Positions 25,229-35,000 of a DNA stretch of 64,000 bases are shown here, in pieces. Source of the stretch: an uncultured Ruthenibacterium sp. (GTDB lineage Bacteria > Bacillota > Clostridia > Oscillospirales > Ruminococcaceae); contig CAJUMH010000005.1 in the NCBI GenBank assembly GCA_910587145.1, positions 24,232 through 88,231 of the forward strand. Reading direction: 5' to 3'. Both the position numbers and the translations under genes were made by a program. The notes under the pieces are model-generated. The model made no database searches. It was given only the letters and a program-made list of their open reading frames with translations, and had not been told where the DNA came from. Position 1 is the stretch's first letter. Each line of letters begins with the position of its first letter.

Positions 25229-26004
25229 TGCTCCGTCTCGCTTTGAATTAGCTCTCGCAAATTGCCCAGCTGCGTGGCGATGGACGCATCGGTGATGCCG
25301 GCGGCCGTCTGGATGATGCAGGCATCCTTCGGCAGATCCTCCGGCGAAAATTCTACCTGCCGCCTGGAAAGCGTCTCGGCGTATTCGCGCTTTAAGTATT
25401 CCACCAGCTCGGGAAGCTGCTCGGATACCTCCACCGTCACCCAATCCTCGGTTTTTACCGAGCCGACAGCCTGCATCACCAGCTTTGCCATGCGGGTGGG
25501 GTCGGCCTCGATCGTATCGGCCAGGATTTTTTCCGCCACGTTCACGGCAAGGGTCTCCAGCTGCTTTGTGTAATCGGCAAAGAACTCTTCCTGGCGCCTT
25601 GCCAGCTGGGCCAGTGCGCTGTCTACCTGCCCGATGCGTTCGGCAATGGCCTGCGCCTTTTCCGCCCGCGCGTCCCGATAGCCCTCCTGCTGCGCCGCCG
25701 TGCGCAGCGCCTCGGCCTTTTCCTGCGCGGCCTGCGTAATTTTGGCCGCCTCGTCGCCGGCCTGCTTGAGGATGCGGCGGGAAAGCTCCTCTGCCTCCTG
25801 CCGGGCCGCCTCGGCCTGAGCGGCCAGAAGCTCGGCCTGCGAGGGCTGCTCCTCTGCCGGTTCATCCTCGCCGGGCCCGGCCTGCCCCGGCTCTGCTTGG
25901 GAAGCTTCCGGTTCGGCGTTCGCCGGCCCGGGCTCCTCGCCGGCAGGCACCCGGAACACATCCTCGGAAGACACCACCGCCTGTCGGATGATGCGGCTAA
26001 ACAA
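25225..26004 (-). CDS. fliH: Flagellar export ATPase regulator FliH
   Basis: A 259-residue FliH. Its N-terminal third is Glu/Pro/Ala-rich (residues 20-60), the middle is a long charged helix, and the C-terminal region (LNVAEKILADTIEADP-like, LETLAVNVAEKILADTIEAD) matches the FliH/V-type ATPase E-subunit fold. It binds FliI, whose start overlaps its stop by 4 nt, and itself overlaps fliG by 8 nt, so fliG-fliH-fliI are tightly coupled. Confidence 0.9.
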   Translation of the reverse strand: MFSRIIRQAVVSSEDVFRVPAGEEPGPANAEPEASQAEPGQAGPGEDEPAEEQPSQAELLAAQAEAARQEAEELSRRILKQAGDEAAKITQAAQEKAEALRTAAQQEGYRDARAEKAQAIAERIGQVDSALAQLARRQEEFFADYTKQLETLAVNVAEKILADTIEADPTRMAKLVMQAVGSVKTEDWVTVEVSEQLPELVEYLKREYAETLSRRQVEFSPEDLPKDACIIQTAAGITDASIATQLGNLRELIQSETEQ

Positions 26005-27007
26005 TGGCGTCCTCCTCTCCTCTTGCGATCACCAGCTGGCCCTGCGCCTCCAGCTGTGTGATAATCTCGACGATCTTCTGCTGCGCCTCTTCCACATCGC
26101 GCATGCGAATGTTGTTGAGGTACTGGATATCCTGCTGGATCGTCTCGCGCATGCGGGCGGACATGTTGCTGAAGATGCACTCCTTGACCTCTTCGGACGT
26201 GGACTTGAGGGCGACGGCCAGATCTTTGGTATCCACCTCGCGCACAAAGCGCTGGATGGCGAAGCTGTCGAGCTTTGTGATGTCCTCGAAGACGAACATC
26301 AGCTTATGGATCTGTTCCGCAAGCTCGGGATTGCGCTCGTCGAGGCGTTCAAAGAGATATTTTTCCGTAGCGCGGTCAACGCGGTTGACAATGTCCGCAA
26401 CGTAAGTAACGCCGCCCACCTCAACCTGCTCGGCGGAAGCAATGTTGGCGAAGCGCTTGCCCAGCGTTTCTTCTACAATGGCGATCATCTCGGGGGAAAC
26501 GCTGTCCAGATTTGCGATGCGTTCCACCACGTCAATCTGTTTTTCGCGCGGCAGCTCCACAATCACCTGCGCGGCCTGCTCGCTGCGCGCGTAGGAGAGG
26601 ATGAGCGCGATGGTCTGCGGGTGCTCGGGCTGCAGCATCATCTGCAGGCTGCGGTAATCCGCCTTGCGCACAAAATCGAACGCCCTTGTCTGCAGCGATT
26701 TGGCCACGCGCTCCATGTAGCTGCTGGCGCGCTGCGCGTCGAACGCCTTTTCCAGAACGTCCTTCGCGTACAGCACGCCGCCCTCGTTCAGCGCCTGCTG
26801 CGTCATGCACATGCCGTAGAAATCTTCCACGTTGGCCTGCAGCTCTTCGGGGGTAATGCGGTCCAGCTTGGCAATTTCGATGGTAAGCTGTTCCACTTCG
26901 TCTTCTTTCAGGTACTGGTACACTTTAGAGGCGCGGTCTACCCCCAGAGTGATCATGATGGAGGCCGCACGCTGAGAAGGCGTCAGTTTTTTTGACGTTG
27001 CCGCCAT
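25997..27007 (-). CDS. fliG: Flagellar motor switch protein FliG
   Basis: A 336-residue FliG of normal length. The N-terminal domain that binds FliF begins LTPSQRAASIMITLGVDRAS. The middle domain has the EHPQTIALILSY motif, and the C-terminal torque domain carries charged-helix residues around DLAVALKSTSEEVKECIFSN and MSARMRETIQQDI. It sits 1 nt after fliF and overlaps fliH by 8 nt. Confidence 0.97.
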   Translation of the reverse strand: MAATSKKLTPSQRAASIMITLGVDRASKVYQYLKEDEVEQLTIEIAKLDRITPEELQANVEDFYGMCMTQQALNEGGVLYAKDVLEKAFDAQRASSYMERVAKSLQTRAFDFVRKADYRSLQMMLQPEHPQTIALILSYARSEQAAQVIVELPREKQIDVVERIANLDSVSPEMIAIVEETLGKRFANIASAEQVEVGGVTYVADIVNRVDRATEKYLFERLDERNPELAEQIHKLMFVFEDITKLDSFAIQRFVREVDTKDLAVALKSTSEEVKECIFSNMSARMRETIQQDIQYLNNIRMRDVEEAQQKIVEIITQLEAQGQLVIARGEEDAIV

Positions 27008-27008
27008 G

Positions 27009-28622
27009 CTACTTCTCCTCCTTCATCATCGAACGGATCAGTGCCGCTGCAACCTCGGGATTCTCCTCGGCAAATTCGCGCACCTTTTCTACCACGGCGC
27101 TCTGGTTGGGATCCACCGATTTCTGCGCGTCCTCTTTAATCTTTCTCAGATGTTCGTCCGCGGCACGCGCCTGCTCCTTGCGGCGCTTTTCCTCCTCTTC
27201 CAGCAGTGCCTGCTGGCGCTTTTCCTCATCCTCCGCGTTCTTCTTCCTGCGGCGCGCCGCCAAAACGAGCACGAGGATCAGAATGAGCAGCAGCAGCACG
27301 CCGCCGATAATGATCAGCAGCAGGATCTGCCGCTGTGTGAGCCCGCGCGAGACAGTGGGAATGTCCGAAGGCTCGCTTGTGCCCACCTGCAGATTTGTAA
27401 CGGCAACATTATCCGCCGAGAGGTTTACGCTTTTGGAGATGAGCGATGTAAGGATATCCTCTTTTTCGTCAGTAAAATCGGGGTCGTTTACAATCACGGC
27501 GATGGAGGCGGATTTTACGGCCTGTCCGCGTTCCAGCTGTGTGAGGATATAGCTGTTGTCGTAATCAATGAGGCGGCTGTACGAAAGCATGTTGCCGTCC
27601 CCGTCGGTATTATCATAAGGATACTGCGGCACATCGGTGTTGTTTTCCTCGCCCACAAGGCCGCCGGCCGTATCGGAGCCCGTGCGGGTGCCAGCTTCCT
27701 CGTAATGGCTGCGCACACCGCCGCCGTCTCCGTTTTCCAGCGGCTGATACTCCTTTGTCTCGGTGACGAGCTTGTCGTAATCCAGCTGAACGGACGCCAC
27801 TACCGTTACGCCGTCCACACCGTACCGGGGCGTCAGCAGGCGCAGCACCTTATTTTCCATATTCGTCGCCATCAGAAGCTCCAGCTCCATCATGCGCTCG
27901 CGGTAATCGGCGTCGGTGGCCTGCTCCTCCAGGCCCAGAAGCTGAACGCCCGTTGTCGCGTCGATGACGACCACGTCTTCGATGGAAAGCTTCGGCACAC
28001 TGGTTGCGGCCAGATGCTTAATGGCCGACACACGCGCGGCTGTAAGCTCCTTGCCGGAGGCCATGGTGATGGAAATATTGGCCGTGCTTTTTTGCTGATT
28101 GTTCAGATCCCACGCAAAATTGCTGGTTTCGGGCACGTAGAACGTAACTACCGCGTCCAGCACGCCGTCCTGCCGCATCAGCGTCTGCTGCACCCGGTCC
28201 TGAATCTGATACACCAGCGCCACGCGTTTTTCAAATTCTGTGGAGGTAAAGCCCGTGGCAGAGGTAAAGGTATCGTAGCTGAGAGCCGTTTTGGGGTAGC
28301 CGCGGCTGTTCAGCTCGAACACCAGCGCGTCCCATTGATCCGCCGGAACAGATACCTGCTGCCCGGCGCTGATCTGTACCGGAACGCCCATATCCTGCAG
28401 CGTGGCATACACCTCGGTGGCCTCGCCGGACGTCATGCCCGGGAAGATCACCCGGTAGGCCATCCGGCTGATGTTCAGCCAAATCGTCACCGTCAGCGCA
28501 ACGCTGAGAACGACAAAAAGAGCCATCAGGATCATGACCCTCGTCCGCTTGGACAGAGCCGCCCATTTCTCCTTCAGCTTTTCGAACCAATCCTTCAGTT
28601 TGTTCCAATCAAAATTCTTCAT
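27009..28622 (-). CDS. fliF: Flagellar MS-ring protein FliF
   Basis: A 537-residue MS-ring protein. It has two membrane helices, near residues 27-47 (VMILMALFVVLSVALTVTIW) and about 440-460 (ILLLIIIGGVLLLLILILVL). Between them lie the YscJ/FliF ring-building domains (ISRMAYRVIFPGMTSGEATE, RVQQTLMRQDGVLDAVVTFY), and the C-terminal FliG-binding tail is at AEENPEVAAALIRSMMKEEK. Start 28622 (MKNFDWNKLKDWFEKLKEKW) gives the usual N-terminus; the longer frame begins on TTG without a spaced ribosome site. Confidence 0.95.
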   Translation of the reverse strand: MKNFDWNKLKDWFEKLKEKWAALSKRTRVMILMALFVVLSVALTVTIWLNISRMAYRVIFPGMTSGEATEVYATLQDMGVPVQISAGQQVSVPADQWDALVFELNSRGYPKTALSYDTFTSATGFTSTEFEKRVALVYQIQDRVQQTLMRQDGVLDAVVTFYVPETSNFAWDLNNQQKSTANISITMASGKELTAARVSAIKHLAATSVPKLSIEDVVVIDATTGVQLLGLEEQATDADYRERMMELELLMATNMENKVLRLLTPRYGVDGVTVVASVQLDYDKLVTETKEYQPLENGDGGGVRSHYEEAGTRTGSDTAGGLVGEENNTDVPQYPYDNTDGDGNMLSYSRLIDYDNSYILTQLERGQAVKSASIAVIVNDPDFTDEKEDILTSLISKSVNLSADNVAVTNLQVGTSEPSDIPTVSRGLTQRQILLLIIIGGVLLLLILILVLVLAARRRKKNAEDEEKRQQALLEEEEKRRKEQARAADEHLRKIKEDAQKSVDPNQSAVVEKVREFAEENPEVAAALIRSMMKEEK

Positions 28623-28723
28623 TGCCAGTCGTTCGTCTCCATATAAAAGGATTCTCAACTCCGCCGCGTTTTGCAGCGCGCGGTGGCAGTGGCCTGGCCC
28701 GTACAGGGTTTACGCAGAAATGC

Positions 28724-29032
28724 TCAGACCTGCATTTGCAAAACTTCTTTATAGGCGCTTACCGCGCGGGAAGCAAGCTGCACCGTCATTTCCAGCGATG
28801 CCTGCTGCATTGCAGAGTGGATCATTACGCTGTGCAGATCCGCAACATCTCCCGTCACAAGCGAATACGCGTCCAGCTCGGCCGCCTTCTGCGTTTCGCT
28901 GAAATTTTCCATCGCCTCGCGCAGCATATCCCCAAACGGAAGGGACGCGCTGCTTTTTACCGGCTCGGACGCCGCGGCAATGCTCTTGACCGAATCTATA
29001 TTTTCAAGTCCGCTCAAGGGTACGATATACAT
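28724..29032 (-). CDS. fliE: Flagellar hook-basal body protein FliE
   Basis: A 102-residue FliE: FGDMLREAMENFSETQKAAE in the middle and the conserved C-terminus LHSVMIHSAMQQASLEMTVQ followed by ASRAVSAYKEVLQMQV. It joins the MS ring to the rod. It has an excellent ribosome site (AAAGGAG, 8 nt) and is the first gene after a near-consensus promoter at 29084-29112, so it opens the large fla/che unit. Confidence 0.95.
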   Translation of the reverse strand: MYIVPLSGLENIDSVKSIAAASEPVKSSASLPFGDMLREAMENFSETQKAAELDAYSLVTGDVADLHSVMIHSAMQQASLEMTVQLASRAVSAYKEVLQMQV

Positions 29033-29083
29033 TTTATATGCTCCTTTGCCAATATTTCCGAATATGGTTCGGCGTTCTTTCTT

Positions 29084-29112
29084 ATTCTACAATATTTTAA
29101 TGCGCTTGTAAA
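29084..29112 (-). promoter_or_regulatory. Vegetative promoter upstream of fliE
   Basis: TTTACA (29107-29112) and TAGAAT (29084-29089) on the minus strand with an exact 17-bp spacer, in an AT-rich island about 50 nt before fliE. It resembles a SigA promoter and would drive fliE through cheD independently of flgB-flgC. Confidence 0.8.
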
Positions 29113-29503
29113 GACACATGGAAAAAATTTGTCGCCGTTTTTTGTGAATTTTGCCGGAGCGCTCTGCGAATGGCAAGCGCGGCGCGGTGCGCGCCCCTTT
29201 GCGGCACAGACGGCCGCAGGGCCGGCTTTTTTGCGGCAGGGGGCCGTTTGCGGCAAAACGCCGCCGAAAAACGGCCCCAACGGTACGGTGCAGCACGGCT
29301 TTACTGCATTTTATGAGGCCTTGCCCTTCACTATGCCTTTGGCCGGGCAGCAAAGTAAGACCGGGCGAAACGCCGGCCGCCCAAAAAAACGCACGGCCAA
29401 GGCAGCGCCGCCCAAAAGGGCGGCCGCAAAGCAAAACCGCCCCGCGTGCAAGACATTTGTAAAGGGGATGCAGCTTTTGCCTGCGGCCGTGCGGCGTTCT
29501 CAC
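29113..29503. other. Gap between the MotA-like gene and fliE
   Basis: About 390 bases without a gene, between the fliE promoter and the terminator of the upstream unit. It is rich in short GGCCG/CGGCC runs that make many weak hairpins. ORFs here have the look of GC-rich noise. Confidence 0.5.
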
Positions 29504-29563
29504 AAAAAAAGCCGGGCCGCACCGCTTTTCTGCGGCCGTGCCCGGCAGCCCCCGATGCGGGGG
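29504..29563 (-). terminator. Rho-independent terminator after the flgBC unit
   Basis: On the minus strand a GCCGGGC...GCCCGGC stem with an inner GCCGC/GCGG-type stem (29511-29546) is followed by TTTTTTT (29504-29510). A smaller CCCCC-GCAT-GGGGG-type hairpin lies just upstream (29548-29563). It ends the flgB-flgC-MotA-like transcript. Confidence 0.85.
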
Positions 29564-29588
29564 TTTGCTTTGTTTGTGTGTTTTGCGT

Positions 29589-30065
29589 TTACTGCTGTGC
29601 CCGCTGCGCGGCGGACATGCGGCTTAAATGTTCGCGCTTTGCCTGATAATACAGTTCCTCCACCTGATCGACATATTCCAAGCCAAAGAAGGAGGGCACC
29701 AGATATGCAAAGATGTAATCCATATCCTCGCCCTTGCCCAGCGCGATCATGGTTTCTGTGATGAGAATATATTTAAAGAACCGATAATGGCCCATTTCCG
29801 CCGAGGTGAAGATCAGGTTGTACAAAACCTCCTCCACGTTTTCTTCGTTGGCGGTTTCCACCACAATGCCGGCCGCGCGCCGCAAAAATTTATCCTGATA
29901 GCGAAGGGGGTCGCGCAGCGCCTCGTCCATTTTTAAAAAGCCCTCTTCTTTTACAATGAAAGCCAGCTCAAGCAGCTCGCGCACAGTGGAAAGGCAGTCC
30001 AGCTTTTCTTCCCGCGTACACTGCATGCGCTGCGTGTAGTAATCTGCCGTCATGACGATTTTCAA
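29589..30065 (-). CDS. Soluble protein resembling the MotA cytoplasmic domain
   Basis: A 158-residue protein with no membrane helix. By eye it parallels the cytoplasmic parts of the MotA encoded at 17772-18602. LLELAFIVKEEGFLKMDEAL aligns with VVELAEEARSNGLLSLEAKL, AAGIVVETANEENVEEVL with MMLVVDAVDAEKVRSIL, and KYILITETMIALGKGEDMDY with KMIVMEGIQGIQAGDAPRF. The four membrane helices and the channel Pro motif are missing. It lies between flgC and fliE, where Firmicutes normally have no gene, and its own terminator follows. The ribosome site is weak (GAGGAAGCG). The MotA relationship is my inference from pattern; the function is unknown. Confidence 0.75.
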   Translation of the reverse strand: MKIVMTADYYTQRMQCTREEKLDCLSTVRELLELAFIVKEEGFLKMDEALRDPLRYQDKFLRRAAGIVVETANEENVEEVLYNLIFTSAEMGHYRFFKYILITETMIALGKGEDMDYIFAYLVPSFFGLEYVDQVEELYYQAKREHLSRMSAAQRAQQ

Positions 30066-30200
30066 GGCAACGCTTCCTCTCGCTTTTTCCTCGGGCTCGC
30101 GGGATATTTAGCCCGCGGGGCGTTTTTTGTCTTTGTTCGGCCGGCTGCCCTGCCGGGCATTCGGCCGGGCGTGTATTCGTCTTTTTTCGGGACGGCGGGG

Positions 30201-30653
30201 TTACTTTCCGATCTCCAGGCTTTTGAGCGCCAGCGATTTTACGATGCCCAGCGCCGTAAGGTTTGCCTGATACGCCGTGGAGGCCGCCATCAGATCGATG
30301 CGTTCCTCGGTGGTATTCACGTTCGGATACATGACGTAGCCTTCCTCGTTGGCATCGGGATGGTCGGGGTCGTACACCGGTATAAAATCGCGCTCGTTTT
30401 CCACTACCTGCACCACGCGCACACCGCCGCCGCGCGTTTCGCGGCGCTTCGCGTTCAGCATCTGGCTAAAATCAATGCCGCGCTCCTCGAATACCACCTG
30501 CTGGCGGGCATAGGGCACGGGGTTGCCGTTCTCATCCGTTTCCGAGGTGCGTGTTGTCTGCGCGTTGGAAATATTCTGCAGCGCAACGTCTATGCGCAGG
30601 CGCTCGGCCGTAAGCGCCGAGCCGGTGATGCTGAGGGAATTTAAAAAAGACAT
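30201..30653 (-). CDS. flgC: Flagellar basal-body rod protein FlgC
   Basis: A 150-residue proximal rod protein with LNSLSITGSALTAERLRIDV at the N-terminus, VYDPDHPDANEEGYVMYPNV in the middle and the conserved C-terminal TERIDLMAASTAYQANLTAL. It follows flgB by about 124 nt. With FlgB, FlgF/FlgG and FliE it builds the rod. Confidence 0.95.
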   Translation of the reverse strand: MSFLNSLSITGSALTAERLRIDVALQNISNAQTTRTSETDENGNPVPYARQQVVFEERGIDFSQMLNAKRRETRGGGVRVVQVVENERDFIPVYDPDHPDANEEGYVMYPNVNTTEERIDLMAASTAYQANLTALGIVKSLALKSLEIGK

Positions 30654-30777
30654 CGGATACTACCTCCTGTTTTACGGTTTGCGAAACGCGGCCCGCAAAA
30701 AACGCCTCGCCGCAGCCCGCGGCTTTTGGCACACTCGTTTTTTGTGGCGCGCGGCTTTTTTGAGCACGCAGCGTCTT

Positions 30778-31134
30778 TTATTTTGTAAACTGATTGAACA
30801 CGTAACGCATATTGCTGAACGATCCGCTGATCTTATCGTACATCGCCATCTGCTGGATGTAATTCTGCGTAAGCAGGATACTCTCTTTATCGGCGTCCAC
30901 GGTGTTTTCGTCCGGACGCATGGGGCGGGTATCCTCGTACACGGTGGCGCGGATGGCATAATCGCCGCTTTTTGCGCCGCGCGCGTTTGCCAGAATATTT
31001 TCAAACGTAACGCTCTTGGCCCTGTAGCCCGGCGTATCCGCGTTTGAAAGATTTTGCAGGATCATCTGCTGCTGCAGCGCCAGCGCATCCAGCCCGCCCT
31101 GCATCAGATTGATGGTGTAATCATTCCACAGCAT
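30778..31134 (-). CDS. flgB: Flagellar basal-body rod protein FlgB
   Basis: A 118-residue FlgB: LALQQQMILQNLSNADTPGY followed by KSVTFENILA at the N-terminal side and a C-terminal helix (ILLTQNYIQQMAMYDKISGS). It is the first flagellar gene in transcription order and has an AAAGGAG ribosome site. About 108 nt separates it from the upstream sortase gene; I see no strong promoter there, so it may be read from the sortase side. Confidence 0.93.
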   Translation of the reverse strand: MLWNDYTINLMQGGLDALALQQQMILQNLSNADTPGYRAKSVTFENILANARGAKSGDYAIRATVYEDTRPMRPDENTVDADKESILLTQNYIQQMAMYDKISGSFSNMRYVFNQFTK

Positions 31135-31242
31135 TGGCTTTTTCTCCTTTATTTCGAATAATCGTATCGGCCCCGGCGCGAAGGGGGCCCGCCTTTAAGG
31201 GGGGGGGCTTTCCCGCCGCGCGGGCGGTTTTGCGGGCTTTTG

Positions 31243-32049
31243 TCACCGGTTCTCGTCCCGCTCGGTAAATTCGGCAAACTGCGGCAGATCCGCTTCCTCG
31301 TCCATCAGCTTTGCCATCACCACAAAGCGGTGCTCGTGGTCGCCATACTTCACGGTGCAGGTAGAAAGCGTGAGGATCTTATCCTCTACCCCCACCTCCA
31401 CGTCGTAATCGTAGATGGATTTCTGCCGTGCGGTGGTGATGATCTCGGCAAATTCCTCGTCGTCTACATCCACCGCGATATAGTTGAAGCTGATGTTCGT
31501 ATAAAATACCGCGAAGACCTGCCAGTCCATGGGATCCTGCTGCGTGCAGAACTGAATGGTGGGCGTTGCACGGGCAAAGGCCGGATCGAGAAATTTGTAC
31601 AGCTGAGAAAAGCGCTTGCTGTTGGGATCGTCCGAAACGTCCTCGTGCCCGTATACGATGGTATTGCGGGAAAGGTCTTCCCGGCTGCCGATCATACACT
31701 CGTAATCCAGAAAATAGCAGCCGTAAACATCGTATTGCCGCCGCTCGTTGCGGCGCAGATAATACGCGTTGTCGTAGCTTTGCACCACACTGTTGTTGAT
31801 CTCGGTGCCGGGCACCTTCAGCCATGCCACCGTATCGCGGTTTTGCAGGATCTCGTAATCCAGCGAATCGAGCATCTCGGCGTAGTTTTTCGCCTGCCGC
31901 CGCACGTTCAGCTCCGGCTGCGTTTGCGCCTCGGAGGCCGAGGTGGCCGGCAGCGGCGCCTCTTCCTCCATCGTCAGCACAAAATACACGCCGCCGCCGA
32001 TCAGGATCAAAAGCAGTGTAACGGCAAACGCGATCCCAAGCTTTTTCAT
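31243..32049 (-). CDS. Class B-like sortase
   Basis: A 268-residue sortase with an N-terminal signal anchor (residues 4-25). The catalytic triad is visible: His135 (IVYGHEDV), Cys231 (LTLSTCTVKYG) and Arg241 (HRFVVMAKL). The long spacing and the TLSTC motif are class B-like. It would covalently attach a surface protein to the cell wall or polymerise a fibre. Its ATG overlaps the stop of the large secreted protein upstream (ATGA), making that protein the obvious substrate candidate. It is followed by flgB. Confidence 0.9.
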   Translation of the reverse strand: MKKLGIAFAVTLLLILIGGGVYFVLTMEEEAPLPATSASEAQTQPELNVRRQAKNYAEMLDSLDYEILQNRDTVAWLKVPGTEINNSVVQSYDNAYYLRRNERRQYDVYGCYFLDYECMIGSREDLSRNTIVYGHEDVSDDPNSKRFSQLYKFLDPAFARATPTIQFCTQQDPMDWQVFAVFYTNISFNYIAVDVDDEEFAEIITTARQKSIYDYDVEVGVEDKILTLSTCTVKYGDHEHRFVVMAKLMDEEADLPQFAEFTERDENR

Positions 32050-35000
32050 GCGCCGTCACCCGATGTGCCGCCGTCTGCCGCAGTGGTGGGGTTCTGCTTG
32101 GCGCCGATGGAGGCACGGATCTGCGAGAGCGTATTGCCGTAATTCTCCGCCCCCGTAATGGCGCGGGTGCGCGTGAGCAGGTAGGTGGAGAAGTGGCTGA
32201 GCGGCACCGAGATGGAGCCCTGCGCGTTTGAGCGCAGCGTGCCGTAAAATTCGATCTTTTTGCGCTCGCGGTTATAGTAGTGCCAATAGAGGATCTGGCC
32301 GCCGTACTTATTGCCCAGCTTGAGATTCAGCATGGCCGGGCCGGGCAGATCGCCGTGGTAATCGAAGTAGACCATCACAAGATCGCCCATGATCTCGGCG
32401 TTGGCGTCCCATCCGCCCATATACGCCCTGATTTCGTCGGCGTCCAGCGATTCAAACGAAAGGCGGAAATCGTAGATCTCGCGCGTGGGGATCACCGTGT
32501 TCAGGTTTGCCGCCTGGAAGGTAAGCGAGTAATCCAGCCCCTGGAAGATGATGGTTTTTTCGGGGTATTCCTTCAGCGCGCTGAACACGCTGGATTCGAT
32601 GCGCGGATATTCCGAGATGGAGATCACGATGGGGTTTTCGGAATTTTCAAAGTCCACGTCGTCCGCCGTGAGCGGCGTAAGGGTCTTCAGCGCGTCCTCC
32701 TGGTTGCGGTAAATGGTAACGGTGTACTCCTTCACCTGTGTTTTGTCCGGAGAGGTTACCTGCACCTTCACCTCGTTCTCGCCGTCTGTCAGCGCCAGCC
32801 CGTAGTTGCCGTTGTAATCGCCCAGCTCGCGCGTGCCGTTCAGCACCTTTACCTCCGCCAGCGGATCGTCGGGCTTGGGAATGATATCCACGGAATAGGT
32901 ATCCTCTTTTACGGCAACCTCATATTCGGTGACGGCGGCCTCGAACTCCGGCGTCATTACGCCGCGCTCTACGCGCAGCGAACTCAGATCGGCGTCGTTG
33001 GTTTTTTCCACAAGGTTCTGGTTGAACAGATCCAGCGTATAAATCATCTGCGTTTTGCCGTCCTCCGCGGTAACGATGATATCCAGCTTTACCTTTTCTT
33101 CCAAAAGCTCGATGAGCTCCGAGGCCTGGCCGCTCTCCACGCTGACGCCGTTCACCATGATGGTGGCGTGTTTATCGTTGGCCGTGGGCGTAATGGAAAC
33201 TCCCTCCGCGCCTTCCTCCACGGTGCCGGAATAGGCGGTATCGTGCGGCTTAAAGAGGGGCGAAAGGCCGTCCTCCGTCAGGCCCTCCACCGTCAGCTTT
33301 TTCAGCAGCGCATCGGTGCTGGGCGGCTCGCGGTCAATGGTGAACGTATAGGTTTTGGTGGTGATGCCGTCCTCCGCCGTCACGATCAGATCAAAGATAC
33401 GCGGTGTACCGGGATCGTTCAGGCCATAAAGCTTTGTACTGCGCCCGGAGACGATCTCGTCCAGCTTAATGCCCGACGCGTGCATCAGGTTGTCGTGGTC
33501 TTTCAGCTGGATAGAGGCGTGCGGATCGCTGAGCGTTGCCGTGAACGAAACGCTGCGCGAGGCATAGGGCACCTTAAAGCTGTAGCTCGTTTCGTCGCGG
33601 TGGAAGGCGAACATCTTCAGCGGCGCGCCCTCCTGATCGTTCAGCGTCACGCTGAGCAGATCGGCGTCGGTATTGGCTTCGGCGCGCTCGATCTGCACGC
33701 GGTATTCGGTATAATATTCCTTGTGGCCCGCCTGATCCAGGTCCTCGCTCGTCAAGCCGTCGCCCGCCTCGGATACGATCTGCACCACAAATTCGTTGTA
33801 TACAAAATCGACGCTGCGCGCGGTGAGGGCGACCGGCTCGGAGAAAACGGCCGGGTTGGTAATGGTGGTTACAAGCGTGCGCTTTGCGCCGGCTTCGCCG
33901 TTTTCCACACGGTAAACGCGGATGGCCGATACCAGCTCATCCTGCGGCGTGATCTTAAAGCGCACGGCGCTGGTGGAATAGGGCACGGCGTTCGTATCCG
34001 TCAGGCGGTAGGGGCCGGGGTTATTGGCGTTGAACGCGGGCACATAGGGCAGCGCCGCGGGGTTTGCGGCGGCGTCCGCCGCGTCCACAATCGTCATTCC
34101 CGTCATCAGCGAATTTTCGCTGGGCGGCAGACGGTTGACAAAGATCCGGTAGTGGCCGGTGGCTCTGTCCTCTGCCGCCGGGTCCATCGGAAGATTGATC
34201 TCCGGCGTAACGTCGATCTGGAAATACGGCAGTTCCACGCCCAAGAAGGTATCTCTCTCCGTCAGCGATTCCACTTTCAGATATTCCTTCGTACCAAAAA
34301 GCGTCATGCTCTCCAGCTCCGGCTGATAGGCCACCTCCGCGCGCGAAAAATTTGGCACGGCGGCGAGACGCAGGTATTTGGTGGAATAGGGCACCGTGAT
34401 GACGTAATCGCGCGTTTCGGGTTTGAAATCGGTTATATAATTCGTTTCGCCCTGTGTATCGGCCTGCGCGTATACGCCAAGCGAACGCAGCATATCGTCC
34501 TCGCTGGGCCGCAGACGCGTAACGGCAAGCGTATAGGTATTCGTCACGCCCGGGTTAGCGGCCTCCACGGTAAGCGTAACGGTATACACATTGCCCACGT
34601 TCGCTTCCGGGATTTTCAGCCGCAGGCTTTTGCCGCTCATCACCTTGGCCGTAGAAGCCGCCGTGGTATCCGTCGCGCCGGCAAAAATATCCGCCGGATT
34701 GCCGTTGCTGTCGAACGCCGCCACCTGTACAGGCTTTTCGCGCGCCACCGCCTCGTTGATCACGGGCGTTAAATCGTATTGCTCATACACGTACGGCAGC
34801 TCGATCACCGGGCTGGTATAACTGATCTGATCCGGCGAAAAGCCGAAGCCGATGGCCGGCTCCTTGCGCTGCGCGTCGCGCAGCGTCAGCGACGCCAGCG
34901 TGGCGTCCGTGCTGGGAGAGGTGTCTGTAACAACGATCTCCATCGAGTGCGAGGAATCCACAACGGGCTTGCCGTTGATGAAAACATAGTAATCGATGGT

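Noticed and set aside
32046..32049. Frameshift at the end of the large secreted protein hiding a sorting anchor
   Set aside because: The stop overlaps the sortase start in a normal ATGA coupling and the sequence beyond is the sortase signal anchor in another frame, so a frameshift is not needed.
32280..34772. 830-residue plus-strand frame opposite the large secreted protein
   Set aside because: Antisense shadow; the minus-strand protein has a signal peptide and domain repeats.
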